A DNA stretch of 64,000 nucleotides, from NCBI GenBank assembly GCA_903813345.2, contig CAIIXF020000007.1:23113564-23177563 (forward strand), in the 5' to 3' direction. The first letter of the stretch is position 1; each line of letters opens with the position of its first letter. Origin of the DNA: Owenia fusiformis. Lineage: Eukaryota; Annelida; Polychaeta; Sabellida; Oweniidae. Below, piece after piece: positions 11,325 through 21,401 of the stretch. The notes under the pieces are model-generated. The model made no database searches. It saw nothing but the letters and a program-made list of their open reading frames with translations, and was not told where the DNA came from. The translations under genes and the position numbers were made by a program.

Positions 11325-12484
11325 TTAATTGATGGTTCTCTTGGAATGCTGACTCTTATTTTAGTAATAAGTGTACAGTGATCAGAATTTCCTATTGGAG
11401 GTTCAACTGAGCTTGATAGAAGATGTTCAGAATCTGTAATCAGTAGGTCAATACAAGATTTGGAATTCATAGTAATCCTTGTTGGTTCAAAAATAAGTTG
11501 TTGAAGACCAAGATCAGTCAGAACATTGTTTAATTCAATACCAGCCATATTATTAATGTCACTATCATACCAGGCATTGTTTCTGGCATTGAAATCTCCT
11601 TTGATAATGACCCCATCATTTGGTTGCATTAACACATTGGAGATATTCTCCTTAAATTTTGATAAATATTGTCTAGTCTCATTCGCAGTTAAGGATGGTG
11701 ACCGATAAAAAAATCCATACTTGAAAGTCTTATGTTCAGCCTTAATTGATATCCAGCAATTTGCTAGATCTTTAGACATGTCCAACTCACATACGTTAGT
11801 CTGAACAGTATCATGAACCCATAGAATAAGGCCTCTTCCCTCGTTCGTTGAATACTTTGGTTTGCCAAAACCTCTTATATTAAACATATTTGATTCTAGA
11901 TCATCCGTGGTAACATTGCCTGTTTCACAAAGTGATATTATGTGACAATTCTCTCTTGATGCATATTCTTTAAGATACTCTAGCCTAGCAAATGAATCTG
12001 CCTTGATACTATTAACATTACTAAATAAAATCTTTAAATTATCCATTGGACCAGGATTGCTCTCAACATCTCCTGACATGAGAAGAAGCAGTTGACATAT
12101 GATACTAGGATTAAAAAAGAGCAATGTTGTTCCAGGAACACAACTTAAAGTTGCAACTACTACAGCAGTTTTGGCAATAACTAAAGATAAATTTCGATGT
12201 CTCCCTAACAATTTCTTGAATATACCGTATAGCATCATGGAACAAAGGCATATGTTGGCAACATGGCTTGTAAAGATTGTGGCAAACACTAAATATTTCA
12301 ATAAAACAGGGTAATTATTTGTCAATAAGCAATATAACCCTACACAGATTAGTATGAGGGTTAAAATAAACATTTGGATATCAAAGACATAATTTGGTGA
12401 TTTCTGCTCTGAATGGAAAGCTGAAATACTATATGAGTTAAAGAGCCCCACTGCTGATCTCCAAATTTGTAAACTAACAGGCAT
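11282..12484 (-). CDS. Retrotransposon ORF2, membrane leader + 2A + APE endonuclease
   Basis: 400 codons from the first in-frame ATG after an upstream TAG. Residues ~38-55, 60-88 and 99-136 are strongly hydrophobic and look like three or four membrane segments. DVESNPGP follows at residues 139-146, a perfect match to the 2A translational-recoding motif D-V/I-E-x-N-P-G-P. The endonuclease domain starts straight after it (MDNLKILFSNVNS). Endonuclease landmarks are Glu187 in LCET, YRSPS at 260-264, GDFN at 296-299, Asp346 in CIDLLITD, and SDH at 367-369, the usual catalytic set of AP-endonuclease-like retrotransposon nucleases. The frame ends at 11282, where it overlaps the RT part in the -1 frame across an A7 run. 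If 2A works, the leader and the enzyme are made as two proteins. Its ATG overlaps the stop of a 69-codon frame as TAATG. Confidence 0.93.
   Translation of the reverse strand: MPVSLQIWRSAVGLFNSYSISAFHSEQKSPNYVFDIQMFILTLILICVGLYCLLTNNYPVLLKYLVFATIFTSHVANICLCSMMLYGIFKKLLGRHRNLSLVIAKTAVVVATLSCVPGTTLLFFNPSIICQLLLLMSGDVESNPGPMDNLKILFSNVNSIKADSFARLEYLKEYASRENCHIISLCETGNVTTDDLESNMFNIRGFGKPKYSTNEGRGLILWVHDTVQTNVCELDMSKDLANCWISIKAEHKTFKYGFFYRSPSLTANETRQYLSKFKENISNVLMQPNDGVIIKGDFNARNNAWYDSDINNMAGIELNNVLTDLGLQQLIFEPTRITMNSKSCIDLLITDSEHLLSSSVEPPIGNSDHCTLITKIRVSIPREPSIKKTCGIMMMPIPTC
11318..11327 (-). other. A7 run at the endonuclease/RT frame break
   Basis: On the minus strand the zero frame reads AAA AAA ACG. 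The RT frame lies one base back and opens right after a TAA, so the switch must occur within roughly 11282-11324. One slip of the Lys codon by -1 re-pairs perfectly (AAA to AAA). It is not a canonical X XXY YYZ site, because the next zero-frame codon is ACG. A one-base loss in the homopolymer explains it equally well. Confidence 0.75.
12047..12070 (-). other. 2A ribosome-skipping motif (DVESNPGP)
   Basis: The codons read D-V-E-S-N-P-G-P and are preceded by a Leu-rich stretch and Ser-Gly, the usual 2A context. Separation is expected between the last Gly and Pro, releasing an endonuclease/RT chain that begins Pro-Met-Asp. Such 2A sequences are known at the N terminus of several animal and trypanosome APE-type non-LTR elements. 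Confidence 0.9.
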
Positions 12485-13865
12485 TATCCAATGCCATCTC
12501 TTGCAGGACTACAACCAACAATTAATTCATTCTGCAACAAAAACAACAAGAAATGCCCATGAGAAAACAATTCAAGACAAACTGATTTAGAGTTAAGTGT
12601 CCTGCCAGAAGTTCTAAGAGTCACATAAACTGTAATATTCAGAAAACTAATCCAGGCAGATCTGACATTGGTATTAAGTCTAGATGATGTCATAAATGCA
12701 ACAAGCTATTAATCAGCAAGGAAAGACCCACTATAGTTCAATGGGAAAAAGAACACAATTTCTTGGTCAGTCCATATACTAAGTAACAGTTCAAGTAACA
12801 TTACATAATGCAAACTGCTTCATTATAATCGTAGATGATATAAAAGAGAACAACAAAAAATAAGATAGATATTCAATGTTAAATTTGAACAAAATACTAC
12901 CCTCTCATGTTTAGCAACTATCCCGTCACTCTGCAAACAAGTAATAACCTTCATACGCCAGCCAATCACTAATTAGCGTTATGTTTTCAAAACCTCGAAG
13001 GCCCGATAGCTCCTATAAGGACGCCACCAAGTGTGTGCAGGGTAATCGATCACAATATTACGCATACGTGTATGTAGTCTTATAGCTGTATGTAACCTAA
13101 TTATATTATAAACATTGCAGTACACTGTGCAAGTAGTTGAACATAAAAATAGATCTAAAAACACACGCATAAAACATTATCCATAGGCCCTGTTTGTATA
13201 CAAATGCTGGTATTTTACTGCCTTTCGATGTAACAGAATAATTTGGCTCTGGCTTTTCAGCAAGTCAAAAACGGTGTACTGGTTAGAAAGCTCATGACAC
13301 ATGGCGAGTTCACATTCACTGTTCAGTTAAATCATGGGCTCTACCACCAGCCCATGGTTAAATTAAAAAGCTACAGTGACTAAACTTGAATATAGATGGA
13401 TAACGTACCTTAAAATTACTGCAATGAATTTATCCCATATCTTTCCGAATTCCCGAAATGTAATAACAACGACAATCATGTGAAACTTTGGCACGGTAAC
13501 CTAACTGTACTGTACAGTAAATGTGTCATTGCGCATGCGCACTTGCGTGACCTTACTGTTTATCAACAAATGCACGTGGTCCTACCAGATCAGCTGTAAT
13601 GAAAAAGATATGTTCTCTGTTGATGCACACTTTGAATACTTATATTTAGACACCACAAGAATGTTCAGTATATGCAGTACTAGAAAAGTAAAAAAATTAA
13701 TAGGCACTAGATGAAACCATTGGATCGACTCAATTAAATCAGTCAATGAAATGCATGAATGTATGTACATGTATCATGCATATGGTAATAGAAAACATTC
13801 ATACTACCACTCGCGTGAAAGTTTTTGACGACAAAGTCATTTATAAACCATTCTGACAAGCTAGT
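12484..13865 (-). other. Inter-ORF region of the retrotransposon
   Basis: About 1.4 kb separates the ORF1 stop from the ORF2 ATG. It contains a 69-codon frame (12484-12693) whose TAA overlaps the ORF2 start as TAATG, and a hairpin at about 13332-13356 with 8-bp arms (CATGGGCT/AGCCCATG). No known domain is recognisable in the small frames. Stop-start overlaps of this form mediate coupled ORF2 translation in some R1-group elements, but here the upstream frame is not ORF1, so function is uncertain. Confidence 0.5.
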
Positions 13866-14918
13866 TTATGTCCTTTGTCCTCCTCTGGCTCCGCCGCGAT
13901 GGGCAGAAGTTTGTGGTCTGCTGGTATTTGCGTCAGGTGCACTGGCCCTGCTACGACGGTGCTGTGTAATCGTATCACTGACCTCGCTGCCAACGTTAAA
14001 TAGGACAATGTCCCCACTCCTTAGCCTTCCAAGGATTTTCCCGTTTGTTGACCATTGTTGTTCGATATCTGGGTGCTCTTTGACCTCTTGTAGTAACTTC
14101 CTGTTCATGGGACTCAGGTCCTCATACACGATAATGTTCGACCCCTTAAGCTTTTTCCTGTTCGATATGATATTATCCTTTCCGCCCCTCCATTTAAGTT
14201 TAGCGATTACAGGTCTCGGATATCTATCATCCTGTTTGTAAGGCCTTAGTCTGTGACTGACCTCTATGTCATCTGAGGTGATAACACCAGGCATGTATGG
14301 CAAGATGGCTTCACAAATGGATTCATTACAGTTTTCATTGTCTCTATCAGCCTTTGTTTCTTTTTCAGGGATTCCGAGGAATCTCACCGTGTTTTTTCTA
14401 GAGTATTGGGCATTGTGGTTAACGTCTAATACTAATTTATCCAATTTTGTTGTTAGGATGAGGACTTCAGTCTTCAGTTTAGTATTCTCACTTTCAATAT
14501 TCGAGAGTCTAGCATTCGACTTTTCCAGAGCTTTAGTCACTGCCTTATCAATACTTTGTTCCATTTTGTGATCAATAGATCGCATCAACTGGTCCATATA
14601 GTTCATCATCCAGCCTTGGGTTACCGGTGCTGCAGTATTATCAGATTTCAACATTACTGGGGTTTCAGAACTGCTTGGCTTACCAACAGTAGTTTCTACG
14701 TGTTTCTCTTTCTCAAGAGTAGTCTCAGCGAAGGCATCATCATAGTGATCTTCATCTAAGTCACCCTCGTACTCACTATACTTTCCTGAAGATTTTCTGT
14801 CTCCGTGTTCATCATCTTTAGCTCTCCTTTTCACTGGTTGTCGGTCGCCATCTTGTTTTTCAGTGCTCAAAGAATTTTCATGAAAAAAGTTTGTGATCGG
14901 TTTTTGCGCCGTACACAT
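13866..14918 (-). CDS. Retrotransposon ORF1 protein (coiled coil + RRM)
   Basis: 350 residues. The N terminus has QKPITNFF (residues 5-12), which fits the PCNA-interacting PIP-box pattern QxxIxxFF, followed by a basic VKRRAK patch (~29-34) and an acidic, low-complexity stretch. Residues ~105-170 are a heptad-like coiled coil. QYSRKNTVRFLGIPE (~171-185) and the following ~80 residues match the L1-type ORF1p RNA-recognition fold, with a final basic C-terminal domain and an RGGARGGQR tail. Role expected from the family: trimeric RNA-binding chaperone that packages element RNA. It reads as fully intact. The first ATG is taken as the start, and it lies ~160 bp inside the 5' end defined by the target duplication. 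Confidence 0.9.
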   Translation of the reverse strand: MCTAQKPITNFFHENSLSTEKQDGDRQPVKRRAKDDEHGDRKSSGKYSEYEGDLDEDHYDDAFAETTLEKEKHVETTVGKPSSSETPVMLKSDNTAAPVTQGWMMNYMDQLMRSIDHKMEQSIDKAVTKALEKSNARLSNIESENTKLKTEVLILTTKLDKLVLDVNHNAQYSRKNTVRFLGIPEKETKADRDNENCNESICEAILPYMPGVITSDDIEVSHRLRPYKQDDRYPRPVIAKLKWRGGKDNIISNRKKLKGSNIIVYEDLSPMNRKLLQEVKEHPDIEQQWSTNGKILGRLRSGDIVLFNVGSEVSDTITQHRRSRASAPDANTSRPQTSAHRGGARGGQRT

Positions 14919-15089
14919 GATTATCTCGTAATCCAGTGGTTTGGTTTTGTGCTAAGAACGTTTATAATCCACAACTGCTCAGAAAATTTGCACTACGAAT
15001 GTTTATATTCTCAATATAGTGGATCTTTCCTCGCTCAAAAATGTACAAGTCACTGTTCTATGAACGCCATCTATACTACGAGTACTTTT

Positions 15090-18000
15090 GGCAAGTCAGT
15101 GTGAAGATAGCTCTGTCTTTAATTTATTGTTTCATATCCTGTTAGTTCAATCTTGAACATCAGCACTCTATTTTTCTGATGGTTGAGACATGTTCACTGT
15201 ATAATGACTGTGTAAGAATGAGGTCTCCTGAACAACACAAGGACAAAGTCACTATTTTTGATGTTCCATTTGTCCAAAAACCTGTTTACAAAGGGTTTTT
15301 ACCTTAGAGAAAATTTAAAGGAACGGACCTCATATGGAACAACCCTAGGAAATGGGACAATTCATTATCTCTTACCATTTGCATATGGTTACATAAATAT
15401 AAGAGATCATCAATTTCAAATTTGGAGACACCCTGGTACAACATGGTAATAGAGGTTGAAAAGTGCAGAATTATTGCATAAATGAAGGGCATGACTTAGT
15501 GCAACCCTTTGTGGTAGGTAGGGACCAGATGAAAGAACCAATACAAGTTTTCAATTTGTACAGAATTTCCCATACATTTCAAGCTTTTGTGCTGGTATCT
15601 ACATTTAATTCTTGAAATGACCCCAAAAGCAATTGCTTTATGATATCAAATTTAGATGTTAGGGATTATTAGAACATGAATCAATTTACCTAAAGGAGAC
15701 CTACATTTACTTTACATATATTAACTGGAAAATCTATGTAGCAAGCATAACAAAATGTATGAAGACTCTTGGTTAAAAAAATGTTGGTCAATTGCTATCC
15801 TTCAGTTCATGTTCACTGACTGTAAAGTATGAAATTATACCCTGCGTGCAGAGTCTAGTTAAACTAGACGAAGCTCTCTTTTAAGAAGTGAAGTCAAACG
15901 AATGCAAAGGGTAATGAAATTATAACATGTGCTTTTGTTATGTTTATAAACATAAATATTATCCCATAAAGCATCACTATTACCTGATTGGATAAGGATT
16001 TGATTGACAAGCCTAATGGATGTGACTTGCCTTATAAGGTCTAATGAGCAACCAGGTGGTTCAGAAAGTCTGTCTTTAAGGGCATTGTACTTCTCCCTTA
16101 GTTTCAAAGGCAATGGAGCCTTTTGAAGGGTGTTCCATTAAAATTAAGAAATAAATGTACTTATTTGAGAAATTAATTTTAAAGTTTTATAAATCTTTAT
16201 TATTCATTCTAAATACAATAGTTATGCGTTAACGCATACTGGCATGCTGTGTTTTAATATAAGATTGTAATGAACTCCACATCACATGACCAATTCTAAG
16301 AGGGTTGATTGGTTAAAACAGTTAATATCACATATGACAATTTGAAATTTGGAGAAACAATTTCACACTGAATTCTAGCTTAATGAGAGGGAATTGACAT
16401 TGGGCATGTATCTGGGATTAAAGCCTGTATTTCAAATAATAAGATTCCATGTTTATCTCTTTTTCATAAAAATGGCAGTTAGTAAAATTATACGAATTCT
16501 CACGTGACGAAATAGCTAGTGCCATATATAAAGTACAGAAATCTCCCTATTAATACCCTGTATATTCTAACTTCGTCAAACATGTCTATAGATATGATAT
16601 TCCCTCATAAGATAAACTATTTTGCGCTATTTTGCTCAATAACTCCTTACATTTGAATGTGTATTATCTCATTATTCCTCAATTAAAAATGAGAGGATGC
16701 TGAAGTGCGTATCAAATGTGCAGGTACCCGGACAATTTGCGTCTTTGATGCGTGTAATCTTCGGGTACATTCTTGTTAAAACTATCATTGGAGATTGATA
16801 CTCAATGTTCCGTATGGTATATAGTTAGTTATGTCTTATACAAATTTGTAATATAATATGATACACGATTATATCCACTGATACCAACCGCACCGTTTAC
16901 TCAAACTTAACGCAAACATGATCTATGATTTATTAGAATAGAATACCTCGATTCTATGATTTATGGCAAATATATCACCTCAGCTTTTATTCTGGACATT
17001 GCCAAAAAGTTAATCGCTGTACGCGATTTCGGTATTTAACAGTGAACAGAATAAAATGTCATATAATCATACAATCTCGGTCTTTATTCCTTAATTAATC
17101 AAAGGATTTTACATAGTGTAATGGGGCACACAGTTTTTGATTGTTTCATGATGACTTGTAATCAATCAGAGAGACGAAAACAATTTCCACACTTAGAGTA
17201 ATGTATCAAAATTACATCATAATACATCAGGGAACGCATAGTAATTACGAAACGAAATAATAGAAGCAATACAATCATGCTTCTCTTTACCAAAAAATAT
17301 CTTGAAAGCAATCGAGAAGATACTCGAGATCGAGTTATTGGAATTTTCTGCCATTCAGTAGACTCGGATTTTAAATCTGGTATTGTTTGTTTCAAATCAA
17401 AGATATTGAATTTACATAAAACAGTTCTTTTAACATCCATCTATAGTCAATATTTTCATTGGAAAAGGTGAGAGTATGGGCATCAAGAGAGGATGAATAG
17501 TGAGTCTAAATGTATAGTTAGTGCATTGTAGTGCAGATTTGCGATGTATTGGCGAACCGATGTGAAAAATGATATGCATATTGAGGAATCAGGACTTGAA
17601 CCTAAAGCCTGTATTCGAAACGGGTATTCCTATATTTACATTGTTAAAAGTAAAGATTCTTGGAAAACTAATAATAAACCAAAAATTGTAATTGCAAAAT
17701 GACATTTGACATTCTTCTTTTTCTCTGCGTTCCTGATGGCTGTTAAAAATATATAGGTTTTGATATAGTGACGTGATAGATACAGTATATAAATATCTAT
17801 CAGAGAAAGGGAAACGTAAAGTAACGATTCCCCGTAGATACCAGGTATCTATCCTCCATTATTTGTTTATTCTAATGGAATGGATGCCCTGGGAATAGCT
17901 AACATTTTGTAGTGCACTAATTTCAAAACTGATTTATCTTTGCAAGCAAAAGATGTATTATCTATTATCATTGGGAATACAATCCATTGTTTTAATATGC

Positions 18001-18240
18001 TCTCATATAAGCATTCTTAGCGTCCTAACTTGATTAACGCTTAAATCACTGTTTTCCATTTGGGAGTGAATATCGTTACTTAGATACTGAACCTTCAATG
18101 TTTTTGTAATGCTTTAAATTATCCAGCTTCAAAAATTTGTTTGACCTCCTATTTCCTCGTTATCTAGATTGAAAACATTTTGGGATTAAACTGTTAATTT
18201 TACACATGTGCAAATGGTATCGCACAAACAATTAATATGT
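15090..18240. other. Non-coding sequence with one exon-like piece
   Basis: Mostly AT-rich DNA with no recognised domains. On the minus strand, 15985-16125 could encode an exon-like stretch beginning APLPLKLREKYNALKDRL, opening after an AG and closing at a possible GTAATA donor. I could not tie it to a family, and the reading frame runs on through the donor to about 15859, so I leave it unassigned. Confidence 0.4.
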
Positions 18241-19160
18241 GCAGTATACAATTGTAATTGGCATTTGGTCAACAGTACTTAGAGGGTTTACAGTTGAGGT
18301 ATACACTTTTGCCAGTTCACCGAATAGAGAGGTTAACAATTGTTCTGTTAGTCCTAAATATCACGTGAAGATATTTGATAAATAGAGGATATCCTATGAT
18401 TTATGAGTGATATGATTTTTATCCACGAATGGATATGATATTTGCACGAGCGAGCGTAGCGAGAGAGTGCAGATATCAATATCCATGAGTGGATTAAAAT
18501 CATATCACGAGTAAATCATAGGATGTTCTTTTGATTCCATAGTTAAACTCATCATCAGAATCGTCGGAAATTAAGCTATTTAATTCGAATTTCAAAACGA
18601 TCCGGCGATGTTGACACTTAGCCTTGTTTTGAATCTGAAGTAGCAAAAATCCATAAACCATCGCATACGACGTCGTATGTCATGGCTAAAAAACCGTATG
18701 TTATGGTTAAGTGAAAATTTGTCAAAAATATCATATTTTACCACTGATTACAAAAATACCGTTTTTATTTTCACATGTTATCCTATGAATATCATGCTAA
18801 CTATGGAATAAGTATAGATATCATACTATAGCAAAAAAATCCCCCAAACCGTCGAAAATCACTTTTAAAAAGTAGTTTGATTTTTCAATTTTTTATTTAT
18901 ACTGTAAAACAAAAACGTTTTCTCTTAGAAAAAAATTACAATTTTTTCCAAAATTTGTCTTTAAATTTTTTTTAAAAATTACAAAATTAAAAAAAATGTA
19001 ATTTTTTCACATTTTTTCATAATGAGAAAGAAATATTCAAAATTTAAATCTTTTTTCAAAAGTAGCGGTCAACAGTACCTAGTAGCGGTCAACAGTACAT
19101 ATTGTTGACCGCTAATCAACCAATCAGAATGAGCATTTCAACTGAGGTACTAACAATTGT
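18241..19160. repeat. Composite repeat with long hairpin
   Basis: The main feature is an inverted repeat at about 18385-18518. Its arms of ~55 bp contain CCTATGATTT...GTGATATGATTTT...ATCCAC and surround a loop rich in GAGCGAGCGTAGCGAGAGAG. Further on there is A/T-rich filler (18830-19060) and a duplicated AGTAGCGGTCAACAGTAC (about 19061 and 19081). A ~55-bp block beginning TTGTTGACCGCTAATCAACC (~19102) recurs, diverged, at 52943-52998. The GTATACAATTGTAATTGG at the left and CAATTGTATATTGTAC at the right may be ends of one degenerate element. Confidence 0.55.
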
Positions 19161-20275
19161 ATATTGTACTCTTTCTTATTTTCACGTTTAGCATAATGGT
19201 AATTATTCTTTTGATTTCAGACAGTGTATGTACAAAACACTAGCTAGCTGAGACGGCATATCACTCTGAAAGTTATCCGACATGGCTTTGAGCAATCCTC
19301 GATAAAGTAACAAGAGAATGGGAGGATAAATAATTGCCAACCGTATCTTTTGAAATCCTATACATTTTGAGAGAATATGGATGGCGAATATGAGAATGAA
19401 AAAAATAGTACGTACTTGGATATGTTCTTGATATAGGTGTAGATTTAGCATTACATAAGTGCCAGTCGCTGAAGTACCAACTCCAATAAATATATTAAGT
19501 CATATCCATAATATAATAACCCTTTGGAGTTATGGAAGCAAAATTAAGTGCCCCGTGGATTGGATAAAATGTTGCCGACTTGTTGAAGGATTTGTGTGAA
19601 CGCGTGGACCTAACAGATGGCGATTTGATGTTTGTTTCAGTGCGGACCACAATAGGATATAATCATATAATACTTTTATGGATATATTGCCAATATAGAT
19701 ATTTGTCTATCGCTGCATATATAATTGTCGTGTGATAAGAGCAGATAACATAAGTTATAATCTATGTTCAATGAATGGAAGAACGAGTATCACTTGAAAA
19801 GGTCCTTTTGCCCTAGCTGCCATGGTGGATCGTGTTATTAGTGACCTACTTGAAGATCAATACATCATATCAATTTCAACATACAATAACTGCAACGCCA
19901 CGTAAGAAAGTTAAATCTGAGTTGAAACGGTAAAGTGATACATTTGAGATTCATCGTTTTCATCAATTTCAGCTTCTTATGCTTTTGAAAATGAAGAATC
20001 AATAAAAACCACCAATTTCGGCTACTGATCTACTGATTTGGTAGTAAGTAGGGATTACATAAACCATTTACTACAATTTACCGATCTTTATGAATTGTTG
20101 GTTTTGAAAACATAGAGGGATGGTTCAACTTCAAACAGTCATTCGTGGCTGATGTGACTTTAATAAGACTGGATTAATAGATATACGGCTTAACGACAAA
20201 CTACAAACAGGAACGTGAACGATCGGGAGAAATTATCGAACTAAATATAAAAAAAGCTAAAAGAGACCTTTAACA
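19161..20275. other. Region upstream of receptor exon A
   Basis: Presumed 5' flank and 5' UTR of the receptor exon that starts at 20276. No promoter element can be assigned with confidence. The small minus-strand frame at 19203-19451 shows no family features. Confidence 0.4.
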
Positions 20276-20987
20276 ATGAAGCTCACATTCAATCTCTTTG
20301 TGGTCTGTTTGGTTTTGGCAATGACAAAGGTCCATAGTAAGAAACAAAGGAGAACGAATGTGAATATCGCTGTGATTCTTCCACAAAATAATTCACATAT
20401 ATTTTCGATACGCCACGTGGTTCCAGCTCTAGAGATAGCTACAAAGAGGATTAACAGAAGGAAAGATCTATTACCAAAACACAAATTAGTTATAGATTCT
20501 AAAGATTCAAAATGTAGTATTAGGTACGGTATCAACGAAGCCTTCCTATTTCGGGAAAATAGATCCGCCGATGTATTTTTCGGCCCTGTGTGCGATTTTG
20601 CTGCGGCCCCCGTCTCCCGACAGATATGGTTCTGGAACACTCCGATGATAACAAGTGGTGCCATGGCATTAAGTTTCCTTGAAAATAAAGAGAAAAATGG
20701 GAACCTCCTCACCCGAATAGGAAGCTCGTATAACGGCGCAGTGGATGCCGCTGTCGCTGCCCTGGATACGTTTGGGTATAAACGTGTACTATTGCTTTAT
20801 CAAGACAGATCTCACGATCACATCCTTCCAAGGATCGGTTACTTTTTTGCTGATACTTTCTTCAAAATGCTGAGTGGCAAATTATCTTTTGATTACAAAC
20901 TATTAGGGACATTATCTACTACGGGTGGCATTTCGAAGGAAACTGCCCGACGAGTCATTTTGGAGAATTTGGGGAACAAGTACAGTG
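20276..20987 (+). CDS. Natriuretic-peptide-receptor-like ectodomain, first coding exon (copy A)
   Basis: Encodes 237 residues plus one base, partial. The start ATG has A at -3 and begins a signal peptide (residues ~1-21, hydrophobic VVCLVLAM core, basic mature start KKQRR). The mature part matches the receptor-family ligand-binding (ANF receptor) fold: IAVILPQNNSHIFSIRHVVP near the N terminus, then VFFGPVCDFAAAPVSRQ and WNTPMIT, all typical of natriuretic peptide receptors and receptor guanylate cyclases. Cys80 and Cys106 are spaced as in the conserved first disulfide loop. N-glycosylation sequons lie at NNS and NRS. The exon ends at AGT G|GTAAGT, a phase-1 donor; reading on gives a stop two codons later. 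Later exons (rest of ectodomain, transmembrane, cytoplasmic domains) were not recognised in the window, so receptor subtype (clearance versus cyclase) is open. Confidence 0.85.
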
Positions 20988-20993
20988 GTAAGT
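20988..20993 (+). other. 5' splice donor GTAAGT of receptor exon A
   Basis: Consensus donor immediately after codons for NKYS and one G. Its phase and protein position equal those of the donor after copy B, supporting a real intron boundary. Confidence 0.8.
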
Positions 20994-21401
20994 AATTGCC
21001 TATTCTAACATTTTCCCTACTTTCAGGCTTAGTTCATTCTGCTACTCGTCACTTCTTTCTGTTTTCAATCTAACAATCCAAAGAAGAACCGAAAGAAAAC
21101 TGAAACTCTCTGAGTAGGTCAGTTAGTTATTTTTTCTTAGTAATTGGTTTTCACTGGCCAGTCATTTTGTTTTAAGAATGGCTACATATTTTAGTCATAA
21201 ATCTGACTCGGATAGACTTCAAGTGTGATACAATTATGATTTAACACTATTACATATTTCATTTTACATTTTTTGTACAACATCTGATATCAATTATTCA
21301 TATTTTAACATAAAACTGTTTTGTAACTGGCTAAATTATTCTCGTGAATGAATTCAAGAAATAGACTCACATTGGAAGTTTAACTATGTTGGCTTACATT
21401 T

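Larger units (their letters stand above)
8493..15089 (-). mobile_element. Full-length APE-type non-LTR retrotransposon with TSD
   Basis: A complete element transcribed leftwards. The direct repeat TACGAGTACTTTT (8493-8505 and 15077-15089) flanks it; the TTTT part may be shared with the poly(A), so the duplication is 9-13 bp. The 3' end is a 16-bp T run on the plus strand (8502-8517), the copied poly(A) tail. Reading right to left there is a ~160-bp 5' UTR, ORF1 (13866-14918), a ~1.4-kb inter-ORF region, ORF2 endonuclease part (11282-12484), ORF2 RT part (8754-11324) and a ~240-bp 3' UTR. One A7-run frame break is the only visible lesion, so insertion is probably recent. Endonuclease, RT and C-terminal zinc-knuckle features place it in the Jockey/CR1/L2-like assemblage; I cannot assign the clade without a tree. 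Confidence 0.92.

Noticed and set aside
13825-15104. Plus-strand frames of 60-140 codons opposite ORF1
   Set aside because: They are shadows of the minus-strand ORF1, which has clear coiled-coil and RRM features.
20257-20712. 151-codon minus-strand frame opposite receptor exon A
   Set aside because: It is the antisense shadow of a well-supported exon with signal peptide, conserved motifs and splice donor.
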